Shown: positions 20,663 to 31,426 of the stretch, one piece after another
How positions within the stretch are numbered: position 1 is the first letter of the stretch
Layout of the letters: every line of letters begins with the position of its first letter
Assembly (NCBI GenBank): GCA_019915015.1
Contig: JAHBBC010000024.1
Location: forward strand, 1-64,000
Direction of reading: 5' to 3'
Length of the DNA stretch: 64,000 nucleotides
From: Auriscalpium vulgare
Taxonomy: Eukaryota > Basidiomycota > Agaricomycetes > Russulales > Auriscalpiaceae
Translations under genes and position numbers: made by a program
The notes under the pieces: generated by a model
Database searches by the model: none
What the model was told of the DNA's origin: nothing
The model's input: only the letters and a program-made list of their open reading frames with translations

Positions 20663-22399
20663 ATGTCGCCAGCGGCGCGGCCGCTGGCAAAGCTTCCCCA
20701 GTTCGACCGCAACCACTCGCTTACCAGCTGTTCCTACGGACAAAATATCATGTGTGAAGATCTACTCAGCGCACAGCGACACAATACCAACCTCCCCAGC
20801 TCACGGCTCCCGCCCGAGATCATGGGCCACGTCTTCACCATCCTCGTCTCCATCGACCCACCCACGCGCACCGCACGTCCGGTCAAAATATTGCTGGGAT
20901 GGCTATCAATCACTCACGTATGCCAGCGCTGGCGGGACATCGCCCTCCACATTCCGATGCTTTGGACCGACATCGCCTTTCCCTTCATATTCGGCGAGCG
21001 CTGGGCCGCCGCCTTTTCTTCTCGCGCCCGGGACATGCCTCTCACGATTCATCATGTCTGCGCTAAATGGGCCTGTATTGGATTCGATAGCCTGACTCCT
21101 GCTGCGGTCGCCTTTCTCACTGCGCACATCCCACGTACAAGCATCCTGCGCATATCCATCGTCGAAGATCGCGCATTGCATACTGCTCTGTGCGCGCCCG
21201 CACCTCTCCTTCATACCCTTGACCTCACATTCGGGAGGCCGCTCCCACCAGCCATCCTGGACGGATCTGTCAGCGCCCCGCATCTGCGGCACCTCCGTTT
21301 GGCCTCGGTTCTGCCCATGCCGTGGACCTCGCCGGTGTTCGCGCACCTCGTTTCGCTGCATATCGACACGCTTGTGCCAGGACTCGGCTTTTTTACAGAA
21401 GCCACTCTCGAGCAGGTGCTCGCTGCTTTGGAGAGGATGTCGATGTTGGAACGGCTCGTGCTCAGAGTCAGCCTGACTGACATGGAAGGGGCACACCGCA
21501 CAGTCACGCTTGAGAAGCTGCACCACCTCGACGTGGAGGTACTGGGAGTTCCGGAAGCGCAGCGGCTCTTCGAAAATCTCGCTCTCCCCGCCATTCTCTA
21601 CCTCAGCTGCAGCGTTGCCGTTTCCCGGACCCCAGACCCGGATGTAGAGATCAAAGAGCTCTTCCGACAAGTGACGGAGTCCGCTCCCCTCAGAGGATGC
21701 AGCAAAACCCTCCCGTGCATCCGCATCGTCCGGGGTAACATTCGTCCTGTCGAGGTGAACGCGTGGCAGCCAGGCGACACCGAAGGCCAGCCCGCACTGG
21801 AACTGGTGTTTGAGGTCAAACCAAGCACGTGGGAATCAGCGCTGCTTTGGGCCCGGGCCCGGGCCCGTGTCGTGTCGTCCGCGCTCGATGTTTTCGCGTC
21901 GAAAGACTTGAAGCAGCTTGGGATGCACTTCCCGGAGCCCGAGATGTACTTTCGCGGGGATGACTCGGACCCCGCGTGGACAGATGTGCTGGGACGTGTT
22001 CCGCGGCTGTGGCATCTCGCGGTCGGAGGCAAGGCGGCCGGTGATTTCTTCCGCGTACTGTGCAACCGTGCCAAGCGCTTCCTGCCGAAGCTCGTCACGC
22101 TCACTGTCTCCGGATTGGAATGGAACCGTCATCATTCCGATGCGCCGACGAGCGGGCTACGGGAGTGGTTGACGGAGCGCGCCCGCGCTGGACGGCCGCT
22201 GAGGGTGCTGGACCTGGAGGGATGTATGATGCGCCACGGCAGGTTCGAGCGCGAGATGGAGGCGGCACTGCACGGGGTAACAGTTCAATATCCGCAGATG
22301 GACACGTTGGAGGACTCGGAAGGCGGGGGTACATCGGGGGACTCGGAAGGCGAGGGCACATCTGAGGATGGCACAAGTGAACCAGGTGATGAGGCGTGA
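20663..22399 (+). CDS. F-box-like protein, subfamily A, copy 3
   Basis: Single exon, 578 residues from the ATG at 20663 (the frame is open further upstream only through a TTG). F-box region SSRLPPEIMGHVFTILVSIDPP, then LGWLSITHVCQRWRDIALHIPMLW, followed by long leucine-rich sequence with repeated HLRHL and LVSLHID units. It ends in an acidic tail made of near-repeats of DSEGEGTS (22310-22380). The paralog at 27721-29355 matches along the whole length, in opposite orientation, with a few indels. An AKR relic lies divergently upstream here and another at the same relative place beside the paralog, so the AKR/F-box pair moved as one unit. Predicted SCF substrate adaptor. Confidence 0.8.
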   Translation: MSPAARPLAKLPQFDRNHSLTSCSYGQNIMCEDLLSAQRHNTNLPSSRLPPEIMGHVFTILVSIDPPTRTARPVKILLGWLSITHVCQRWRDIALHIPMLWTDIAFPFIFGERWAAAFSSRARDMPLTIHHVCAKWACIGFDSLTPAAVAFLTAHIPRTSILRISIVEDRALHTALCAPAPLLHTLDLTFGRPLPPAILDGSVSAPHLRHLRLASVLPMPWTSPVFAHLVSLHIDTLVPGLGFFTEATLEQVLAALERMSMLERLVLRVSLTDMEGAHRTVTLEKLHHLDVEVLGVPEAQRLFENLALPAILYLSCSVAVSRTPDPDVEIKELFRQVTESAPLRGCSKTLPCIRIVRGNIRPVEVNAWQPGDTEGQPALELVFEVKPSTWESALLWARARARVVSSALDVFASKDLKQLGMHFPEPEMYFRGDDSDPAWTDVLGRVPRLWHLAVGGKAAGDFFRVLCNRAKRFLPKLVTLTVSGLEWNRHHSDAPTSGLREWLTERARAGRPLRVLDLEGCMMRHGRFEREMEAALHGVTVQYPQMDTLEDSEGGGTSGDSEGEGTSEDGTSEPGDEA

Positions 22400-22734
22400 C
22401 GCGTCCTCCCTGGAGATGGGATTGACTTTTGACGGTAGGCAGCGTATTTTCTGTGAATATAGGGCTACTTATAATACTCATTGTGCTTACTTGATGTCGA
22501 CTTTTCTTTTCCTTGCATTGCAAGTCCGTAAACTTGGTCCGCTGATGGCGTTGAAAATTTGTCCTTTCGAATTTCAGATAGCCCGCGAGGCAGATTTCCC
22601 ATAGTTTTCAAACTCTTCAATGAGACTGTTGAATTCAACTTGCAACAATCATGGTCAACTTACACTCGCCAGTACAACTACCGCATTCAACATACACTCG
22701 ACATTACCTCTACAGAACCGCATCGCGCGGCGCT

Positions 22735-24363
22735 TCACGCCCACAGATGCAGATGCTGCTCTACCTCATCGACATACCGCCCGCCCTTGACCGTGTGCTG
22801 CCCGAGCGCCGCGTCAATTTCTGCGAGGTCCGCCTCGGACAGCGTGATGTCGCCGCCAGCAAGATTCTCGAGCGTGCGTTTCGCGTTCCTACAAAGCCGT
22901 CAGTCACGCAGGGAATTAGGGCGCCAGCAGAGGCACGCACGATGAGCCTGGCAGCGGGATGACGTGCGGGCCGCGCGCGGAGACCCACGCAATGCTCAGC
23001 TGCGCGGGTGTGACGCCCTTCTTCGCCGCGACGGCCTGGAGCGCCTCCACGATCGCCTCATTCTGCTTCCAGTTCTGCGCGATCGTGTCAGCGTCGGTTA
23101 TGCAAGGTATTGCATTTGCATTTGCGTGCGCACCTCGTCTTTGAAGCGCGAGAAGCCCAGACGGAAGTCACCCTCTGGCATTAAGATAATGTCAAAGATT
23201 GCGTGAAAGGAAGGAGAAGAGGAGTCGGACTTTCGAGGTTATCTGGCTTGATGGCTCCAGTGAGGAAGCCGCGCCCAAGCGGGCTACGGTGAATATAAGT
23301 ACCTGCAAGATGGTTATGAAAGGGTGACATACGAGTACGCAACGACGGAGATGCCGAGCTCCTCGCATGTCGAGATGACTATGATGGATCATATTGAGCG
23401 CAGTCCGCCAAGAGGATGCACGATGACACGCACCATCCTTCGTCTCTTGCGAGTAGGACCACGGGCTGACCTCGATCTCCACCGCTGCGATCGGCGCTAT
23501 CTTTGCCGCGCGCCGCACGGTCGCCGCACCGACCTCCGATAGGCCGATGTACTTGAACAGGCCCTCCTTGACGAATCCCTGGAGGACGCCTATGGTATCC
23601 TCGATAGGGTAGGCCGTGTCGACGCGCGCGGACTCGAACAGGTCAAGCGATTTGGTGCCGCGAAGCGCAGCGAGGATGTCGGTGACGGAGCGGCGGAGGT
23701 TCTCTGGGCTGAAGTGCGGAGATAAAGAGGTGGAAGTGGTGCAGGTGGTCGATGACGTTGAAGACGAAGCGCATATAATCAGTCGAATAGCTTGGGAGAT
23801 GAGGGAGATCACGCACGAGTTATCCGGCACTATTTTGCCCTTCTTTGTTCCTCCCTGAACCCATCAAGACCTCATATAAGTATAGTCCGTAGACAGATAG
23901 GCAGCTACGCACCTTGACGGACAAGAAGGCCTTATCGGCGTAGGACGGGTACTTCTCGAAGAAGCGGGCGAGGAGCTCAAGGTTGAGCGTCGAGGCGTCT
24001 TGCGCGTAGAATTCGCCTGGGTAAAATGATTGGTTTGAGAGAGGCGAATCAGATGCGTAAGAAGAACAGTACGCACCGCTGTTGAGCACCATCTTCGCGC
24101 CGGGCGGGAGGCTGTCGATGCCGGCCTTGATCGCGGCGAAGGCGTCCTCATCGGCGACGGGCGTCGGGCGCCAGCTAGATGTCCTCAATCCCTTGAGCAA
24201 GCAACGAGGTGGACGATAGCGCACGTCATCATCATCAAGCCATGCTACAGTTTGCACAAGTGATCATCAGAGGTTGATCATGAATGTGTAGAAGAACGGT
24301 GCGCACTGCGGTCTTTGCGACGACCTCGTCAGTGCTGCCGAGCTTCACTGTCTTCGTGACCAT
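22735..24363 (-). CDS. Aldo/keto reductase (pyridoxal-reductase-like), copy 2
   Basis: Same architecture as copy 1: MVTKTVKLGSTDEVVAKTA (ATG at 24363), HGLMMMT, then PVADEDAFAAIKAGIDSLPPG, GEFYAQDASTLNLELL, FFEKYPSYADKAFLSVK, GGTKKGKIVPDNS, PENLRRSVTDILAALRG, FESARVDTAYPIEDT, GLFKYIGLSEVGAATV, STCEELGISVVAYS, PLGRGFLTGAIKPDN, QLSIAWVSARGPHVIPLPG and the C-terminus GDITLSEADLAEIDAAL, stop at 22735. Catalytic Tyr (GEFYAQD) and Lys (FLSVK) are present and the splice phases I checked are consistent. It converges on the F-box gene at 20663-22399 with a 335-base gap. The relic at 29557-30400 resembles this copy more than copy 1. Confidence 0.83.
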
Positions 24364-24871
24364 CTTGTAACTGCGGACTCTTGGGGTTGAAGTCGAGAGT
24401 GGTTGTTCGTGAGGATGATGAAGACGAAAGGGGCGACGGTGTGAATGAAGCCTTGCTCGTGTCTATAACTGCATCCGCGTTCAGCAGGTGGTGGTCGGAA
24501 GGGAAGATGTACCGGCGAAGACGCGCCACCCGCCCCGCACAACCCGCGCTCGAGCGCTGTCACTGCGGGGCAGAAAGTCGCCGCGATCGCGCGATTGCGT
24601 CTATGTTTACGCGCTCCAGTAGCCTATTTTCATTGCAAGACACTGTCTTATGCCTTTTCACATTGTCATGGATGTCATATCTGTCCGGCGCAAACATTCG
24701 CCCGGCCGAATGGCAGGCGCGTCGTATTGAAGACTACATGGACAATTCATGCAAGCGTATTCCATGATGACGTGAGTCATTGCTACTTGGTAGGTTTCTT
24801 CGACCAGCATCGCTTGATAAAAGATACGCGTGGTTCGTTGGTGTCATTCGGTGAGAAACAAGACAGACAGC
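24364..24871. other. Intergenic, no gene seen
   Basis: Lies between the start of AKR copy 2 and the stop of the GMC oxidoreductase; no feature recognised. Confidence 0.4.
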
Positions 24872-27145
24872 CTATGACGCCGCTCCGCGTATGAGCACTG
24901 CAGCCCTCTCTGCAATCGCGTAAATCGCCGCCTGTGGATGCGTCGCCGGTATGAACGGCTTCGCAGAAGGTCAGCGCGTACACCCACCATCATCACAATT
25001 TAACACGTACAAAAACGCTGGCGTCCACGACGCGCAGCCCCCGCGTCCCGCGAACCCGCAAATCCGGCCCCACCACGCCCTCCTTCGCACCGGCCGCGGC
25101 CATCCGCGCCGTCCCCGTGGGATGCCAGATCGTTGTGCTGCCGTCGCGCGCGTACGCGTCGATGTCCGCGTCGGTCGTGACGTTCGCCAGCGCGCCGAAC
25201 GGTCCCAGGATGTACGGGAAGGGAGGTGCGGCAAAGGCGGGCGACGATGTAAAGCGCAGGGCAGCCTTGACCGCTTCGCGCATGATGATGATGTCGGCGG
25301 GAGTGCTGAGGAAGTTGGGGTCGACGATGGGGAGCGCGAAGGGTGCGGAGGAGGCGAGGGTGACGGAGCCGCCTGGGAGCTGTCAGCGATGTGCGCTTTG
25401 GCGATGGTCAAGGGGCTTACGGGAGGATGGGCTGACGACCGCGGTCAGTAAGGTGAAGGACCGCCCTGTCGGTGTGGGGACCCCGGATCCATCCTACATG
25501 TGAGCAAGAGTCAGAACCAATCATATGCGTGAAGCTAGCAGCGAAGACGCACTGCCAGGATAAACTCAAAGTGCGGTGCCCCTGGTCCCGCGGACACGTC
25601 CCCGACGTCTCGGAGCACGTCGTCGCTCACGCGCAGCCACCCCACCTGCCCTGTGGACGTTGAAGCATACGGGCCCTTCCTGTCGGTCTCCCACTCGGCC
25701 AGCGACGCTGCCAACTGCGAGGCGTTGCGCACGAGGTCGTCGTTCGTCGGGACAGACGAGTTCACGGTGAAGAAGTTGGGCAGGAGGGGATGGTCCTGTA
25801 GGTGCTGTCCGACGTCCGGGAGGTCAACAATGGGCGTGATGCCGTGCGCGCGAAGGGCAGACGCGTTACCGATACCGGAGAGGAGGAGTAGCTGCGGCGT
25901 CGAGACAGCTCCGGCGGCGAGGATAACCTCGTGCGTGGCGGTGACAGTGTGAACGGGGGCTGTGGATATGAATAGACATAAATCAGTCAAAATATTCCGT
26001 CCAAAGTGCGAGCCGGCGCACCATCCTCAGAGGTCGCGAATTGAACCCCGCGAAACACGGGCACGCCGCCCTCCTTGCCAATCTGCAGGAGCTTCGTCAC
26101 CTGTGCGTTGACCAGCACGTCGAGCGTAGAGTGCGGCACCGCGAGCGCGGGGTGGATATACGCTGTCGCCGAGCTCGAGCGCGATCCGTTGCTGACGCTC
26201 GTCTGTATGCGGCCTGCGCGAGATGACACTATCAATTATCTCACTCGCAACCACCATGAGAATACGCACCTATTCCGAGCGTGTCCCCCGAATTCATGTC
26301 GACGTTGTACGGGAACTCGGGGAGCTCGCGCGTGGTCGCGCGCACCAGCGCGTCGGTCGGGAGCGCGTTGCCCACCGAGATGCCGAGCGGTCCGCTTCGC
26401 CCGTGGACTGACGGAAGCTCTTCTCCGGAGGTGTTGTGCCCGTCGGCGGGCGGTGTGAGACGCTCTATCTAAGAAAGTCGTTAGTCCAGCCCGGTCGATC
26501 GACAAATGCAGGGCGCACCTCCTTGAAAATCGGCTCAAGGGCGGCCCACGACCATCCGGCATCGCCAGACACTTTCGCGAGACGGTCGTAATCGTCCCGA
26601 GCTCCTCGTGACCACACCAAAGCATCTGCCGGACACGTCAGGAAAGGAAGCTGCCGGATCGACGGGTCAGAACGTACTGATTGACGATGATCCGCCGAGC
26701 AGGCGTCCGCGCGGGTACTCAATGGTTCGTCCGGACAGGCCAGCTTGCGGGATAGTGGTGTAATTCCAGTCGATAGCAGTGTTTGGGGAGAGCGATGCGC
26801 TGAGGAAGGGTACCGCGACATTTTCCAGGCCTTGATCGCTGCAACAGTGTCAATTATATCCTACCACAGCAGACGAAAAAACGATGCTCACTCTGGGCCG
26901 GCTTCGATGAGCAACACGCGCTTGTCCCCATGTTCTGCCAGGCGACTGCCAACGACGCCGCCGCCTACACCAGCTGCATATTGAGAGATCAGCTGTCAAC
27001 CTCACATCGCTTCATAGCAATCCGACGTACCTCCTACAACAACATAATCGTATATCGTTGACGGCAACTCGGTGGGGTCATGATAGAGTGCGCTGAGAAC
27101 CGGTGCTGCTGAGGCGAGGAGCCAGACGGACTTGAGCAGAAGCAT
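24872..27145 (-). CDS. Secreted GMC oxidoreductase, aryl-alcohol-oxidase-like, copy 1
   Basis: FAD-dependent glucose-methanol-choline oxidoreductase in many short exons. ATG at 27145 gives a signal peptide ([18 protein letters not shown]), then [20 protein letters not shown] (dinucleotide-binding glycines), LLIEAGP, the GMC signature [13 protein letters not shown] (near 26715-26680), [29 protein letters not shown], the second signature [31 protein letters not shown], then the catalytic-site HPTGTARM and VVDASVF joined by an intron to [20 protein letters not shown]; stop at 24872. The His of HPTG and the His of ATHPQ correspond to the His pair of aryl-alcohol oxidase. In white-rot fungi such enzymes oxidise aromatic alcohols outside the cell and deliver H2O2 to peroxidases. 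Substrate not determinable here. Confidence 0.82.
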
Positions 27146-27720
27146 GGTCCGGCGCGTGAAATGTCGCAAGCTGCGACATATATAGCCCTGATTGACGTAA
27201 AGAAGTGCCGCACCGGGTATGCAGTAGGCTTAGCATCGTTCCTATGACTCTGAGGGCCGGAGAAGCAAGGGCGACGAGAGTTGCAAGCGCCGGCTCTTCA
27301 ATCGGTGGAAGTGCGGAAGGTCCTTTTTCTTCATTCTTTATTCCGGACACGCAGGTGTGAATGCATACTCGGTTTAGCAGAGGCAGTGGAAGGGGCAAGG
27401 TGAGGGTGATGAAGAGCAAAGGATGAGAAAGGATGGCAGCAAGGAACTTGAACCCTGGCGCCCCGGCCGGCCCGCCCGTGCACCGATGATTTTCCGACTT
27501 CGAGAGCCACAAGTTGTCTCCATTTTCTGCACACATATCCGAAATCATATGCCGAAAAAGCTGGCACAATCAGCGTAACTACGATATACGGACGTGCAAT
27601 GCAAGTCAGTACAATGCACTTGAGAGAGCTAGCCCTGTTCGCAGAGAATTGCAACCGTACGGTGAACGTCGCTCCCGTCTCCCGAGGGATAACTGGCACC
27701 GTGTCATGTCCTCCGACACG
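27146..27720. other. Intergenic, no gene seen
   Basis: 5' region of the GMC gene and 3' region of the F-box gene. A tRNA-like GGTTCAAGTTCC on the minus strand near 27440 was examined and rejected. Confidence 0.4.
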
Positions 27721-29355
27721 TCACGCATCACCTGATTCGCTAGCGCAATTCTCAGATGTACCCTCGCCTTCCGAGTCTTCCGATGTGCCCTCGCCTTCCG
27801 AGTCCTCCAACGTGTCCATCTGCGGATATCGAACTGTTATCCCGTGCAGTGCCGCCTCCATCTCGCGCTCGAACCCGCCGTGGCGCATCGTACATCCCTC
27901 CAGGTCCAGCACCCTCAGTGGCCGTCCAGCGCGGGCGCGCTCCGCCAACCACTCCCGTAGTCCGCTCGTTGGCACATCGGAACAATAACGATTCCATTCC
28001 AAGCCGGCGACATAGAGCGTAACGAGCCTGGGCAGGAAGCCCTTGGCATGGTTACACAGCATGCGGAAGAAATCACTGGCCGCCTTGCCTCCGACCGCGA
28101 GACCCCGCAGCCGCGGAACACGTCCCAGCACGTCTGTCCACGCCGGGTCCGAGTCATCCCCGCCGAAGTACATCTCGGACTTCGTGAAGTGTATCCCGAG
28201 CTGCGCCAAGTCTTTCGACGCGAACACATCGAGCGCGGACGGCACGACACGGGCCCGGGGCAGCGCTGATTCGTCCCACATGTCTGGTTTGACCTCAAAC
28301 GCAAGTTTCAGTGCGTACTGGCCTTCGGTGTCTCCTGGCTGACACGCGATCACCTCTTCGACAGGACGATTGTGGATGTTCCTTCGGACGATGCGGATGC
28401 ATGGGAGCGTTCTGCTGCATCCTCTGAGGGGAGCGGACTCCGTCACTTGTCGGAAGAGCTCCTTGATTTCTACATCCGGGTTCGGGGTCCGGGAAACGGT
28501 AACGCTACAGCAGAGGTGGAGAATGGCGGGGAGAGCGAGATTTTCGAAGAGCCGCTGCGCTTCTGGAACTCCCAGTACCTCCACGTCGAGGTGGTGCAGC
28601 TTCTCAAGCGTGACTGTGCGGTGTGCCCCATCCATGTCCGTCAGGCTGACTCTGAGCACGAGCCGTTCCAACATCGGCATCCTCTCCAAAGCGGCGAGCA
28701 CCTGCTCGAGAGTGGCTTCTGTAAAGGAGCCGAGTCGTGGCACAAGATTGTCGATGTGCAGCGAAACGAGGTGCTCGAACACCGGCGAGGTCCACGGCAT
28801 GGGCTGAATCGCGGCCAAACGGAGGTGCCGCAGATGCGGGGCGCTGACAGATCCGTCCAGAATGCCTGGTGGAAGCGGGCTCCCGAATGTGAGGTCAAGG
28901 GTATGAAGGAGAGGTGCGGGCGCGCAGAGAGCGGTATGCAAGGCGCGATCTTCGACGACGAATATGCGCAGGATGCTTGTACGCGGGATGTGCGCAGTGA
29001 GAAAGGCGACCGCGGCGGGAGTCGGGGTATCGGATCCAATCCAGGCCCTTTTAGCGTATTGAATTGTGAGAGGCATGTCCCGGGCGCGGGAAGAAAAGGC
29101 GGCGGCCCAGCGCTCGTCAAATATGAAGGGAAAGGCGATCTCGGCCCAAAGCATCGGGATGTGGAGGGCGATGTCCCGCCAGCGCTGACATACGTGAGTA
29201 ATTGATAGCCATCCGAGCGATATTTTTGCAGTGCGCGTGGGTGGGTCGATGGAGACGAGGATGGTGAAGACGTGGCCCATGATCTCGGGCGGGAGCCGTG
29301 AGCTGGGGAGGTTGGCATTGTGTTGTTGCTGTCCATCGACTAGATCTGCAAGCAT
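27721..29355 (-). CDS. F-box-like protein, subfamily A, copy 4
   Basis: Single exon, 544 residues from the ATG at 29355 (MLADLVDGQ); the frame is open upstream to 29439 via TTG. F-box region SSRLPPEIMGHVFTILVSIDPP, LGWLSITHVCQRWRDIALHIPMLWAEIAFPF; leucine-rich remainder; acidic tail with DSEGEGTS repeats. Very close paralog of the gene at 20663-22399, inverted relative to it; differences include a shorter loop after DPPTRTA and changes in the middle region (VEEVIACQPGD against VEVNAWQPGD). Predicted SCF adaptor, target unknown. A decayed AKR gene points away from it 200 bases upstream. Confidence 0.8.
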   Translation of the reverse strand: MLADLVDGQQQHNANLPSSRLPPEIMGHVFTILVSIDPPTRTAKISLGWLSITHVCQRWRDIALHIPMLWAEIAFPFIFDERWAAAFSSRARDMPLTIQYAKRAWIGSDTPTPAAVAFLTAHIPRTSILRIFVVEDRALHTALCAPAPLLHTLDLTFGSPLPPGILDGSVSAPHLRHLRLAAIQPMPWTSPVFEHLVSLHIDNLVPRLGSFTEATLEQVLAALERMPMLERLVLRVSLTDMDGAHRTVTLEKLHHLDVEVLGVPEAQRLFENLALPAILHLCCSVTVSRTPNPDVEIKELFRQVTESAPLRGCSRTLPCIRIVRRNIHNRPVEEVIACQPGDTEGQYALKLAFEVKPDMWDESALPRARVVPSALDVFASKDLAQLGIHFTKSEMYFGGDDSDPAWTDVLGRVPRLRGLAVGGKAASDFFRMLCNHAKGFLPRLVTLYVAGLEWNRYCSDVPTSGLREWLAERARAGRPLRVLDLEGCTMRHGGFEREMEAALHGITVRYPQMDTLEDSEGEGTSEDSEGEGTSENCASESGDA

Positions 29356-29556
29356 GATATTGTGTCCGTAGGTCCAGCGAGAGCCTAGTGAGCGAGTCCT
29401 GCGTAGAGGTTGCGGTCGAAGAGAACCTGTGGCGGCCAACCTGTCTACAATAGTCGAATATTCTCACGATTATCACAACTCTGCGATGTTGCCCTCGGGT
29501 TACTATTACTCTGTTGACTTTCCGCCTTTACACAGCTTGGTAATGCGCTCGGACTG

Positions 29557-30400
29557 AGGACATCCGAGTTGGCGCCTGACGCCCGTCTCCGATGAGGACG
29601 CTTTCACCGCGATTAAGCTTAAAGCCGGTGTCGACAGCCTCCCGCCTGGCGCGAAGACGGTACGCAACAGCGGTGCGCACTGTTTTTACTTTTTCCTACG
29701 CATCTGATTTGCCTCTCTCAATCCAATCGTCCTACGCAGGAGAACTCTATGTGCAAGATGCCTCAATGAGCTCCTCGCCCGCTTCTTTCGAGAAGTACCC
29801 GGATAAGGCCTTCTTGTCCGTCAAGGTGCGTAGCTGTCATCTGTCTACGGACTATACTGAGATGCTGTCTCGATGGTTCTAGAGAGGAACGAAGAAGGGC
29901 TCGATACCCCGTGCGTGCTCTTCATATAATAATATATGCGCTTCATATTCAACGTCATCATCAAATCTGCAACACTTCTCATCCTCTATCTACGCTCTTC
30001 ATCCAGCCCCGAGAACCTCCGCTGCTCCGTCACCGACATCCTCGCTGCGCCCCGCGGTATCAAATTGCTTGACCTGTCCGAGTCCGCGCGCGTCGACACG
30101 GCCTACCCTATCGAGCATACCATACCCATCCTTCAGGGGTTCGTCAAGGAGGGCCTATTCAAGTACATTTGCGTGTCAGAGGTGGGCGCCGCGACCGTGC
30201 GGCGCGTAGCAAAGATCGCGCCGAGCGCGGCGGTGGAGATCGAAGGCAGCCCGTGGTCCTATTCGCAAGAGACGAGGGACGGTACGTTTCATCGGACATC
30301 CTCCTGACGGACTTACGCTCAGGCTCAATATGATCCATCATAGTCATCTCGACATGCGAGGAGCTCCGCATATCCGTTGTTGCGTACCCGTGTGTCAGCA
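29557..30400 (+). pseudogene. Aldo/keto reductase relic
   Basis: Recognisable in order: TPVSDEDAFTAIK (with a six-base insertion giving KLKAG), DSLPPGAKT, GELYVQDAS, FEKYPDKAFLSVK, PENLRCSVTDILAAPRG, SESARVDTAYPIEHT, FVKEGLFKYICVSEVGAATV, EIEGSPWSYSQETRDG. Lesions: loss of bases and frame between VQDAS and FEKYP, a deletion of the SYA codons in EKYPSYADKAF, several changes at conserved sites (LFESARVD to LSESARVD, YIGLSEV to YICVSEV), and an abrupt end after the STCEE exon near 30400. Closest to AKR copy 2. Lies divergently from F-box copy 4, mirroring the relic next to F-box copy 3. Confidence 0.75.
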
Positions 30401-31426
30401 TGCCTGGGCTATGCTCATAGCGCAGGCACCAGTACGGTCAGTACCAAGCAACTTATTACATAGCGGTGTTGACGCCGCCGCAGTGATTGCATTGGCCCCC
30501 TTACCCTTCAGGTAGCGCTAAGTAAATATTTCTGCGCGCACTGCTGGCGCCGCCAACACTCACATCAGGTGGAATCAGGCGTATCCCTGGTTCGGTGTCG
30601 TCAGGGTACTCGCCGAAAAAACCTGATGCTTCATGCTTGCAGTCGCCGACGTCGGACGTGCCCCGAAAAGTGCACCCCAGTCACCCGACGGCCCGACGGC
30701 CAGCCATCAGACCGAAGGCGATTCCCGGGAATTCAGCTATACGGGGTTCTCCTGGGGTTCTTCTTCTCATCTGGCGGAATTAGTCACCTTGCGGTCTCTC
30801 TCGGCGACTGTACGATCTCATCTATTGCGCCTAATTTACATTGAAGGGAGTACTTGTGGTCCGATGAGGTTGCCTGAGCCTCGTACGCGCGAGGAACACA
30901 ACTCTATTTCGCTCCGACTCCGGCGGCGCGTGCATTGGGCAGACGCCCAGAAGACGGGAATACACCTGAATACACTGGAAATCCTCTCGGCTAGTGAGTT
31001 GCATTACTTTGCGCCGGAGACTCGCCAACCCTCACTGACTGTCGCTTGCGGCGTCCAGACAGGAACTGCCCTGCCCGAGGCGAGATGAGAACTAGCCGGA
31101 TGGCGGGACCTCATGAAAAACTGACATTACGAAAGGGGTGTCTACGGGTGTCCATACGCCCCCATCAGGGCTCTTGCCGTACACCACTGATCACGACCCT
31201 TTTCAATAAACTAACGGGCATAATGCCCCATATCGCTGTGTGTCAACATACATGCAAATCCTCCATCCTGCTTGACACGACACGTTGCGTAGGCGACGAG
31301 CGCCTTAGAGGAAGGCTCGGTTATTCGAGGCTGTCATCGACGGAACGTCCCGCCTTCGTGCATTGAGTCGGGTCGAACACCGAAGCATAAAGGCTATCAG
31401 TCAGATGCGCCTGGAAGGGAGGCCAA
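30401..31426. other. Intergenic, no gene seen
   Basis: Short unrelated frames only; nothing recognised. Confidence 0.4.

Noticed and set aside
27430..27500. Possible tRNA on the minus strand (GGTTCAAGTTCC B-box-like)
   Set aside because: The TPsiC stem pairs poorly and no matching acceptor stem or A box lies at the right distance.
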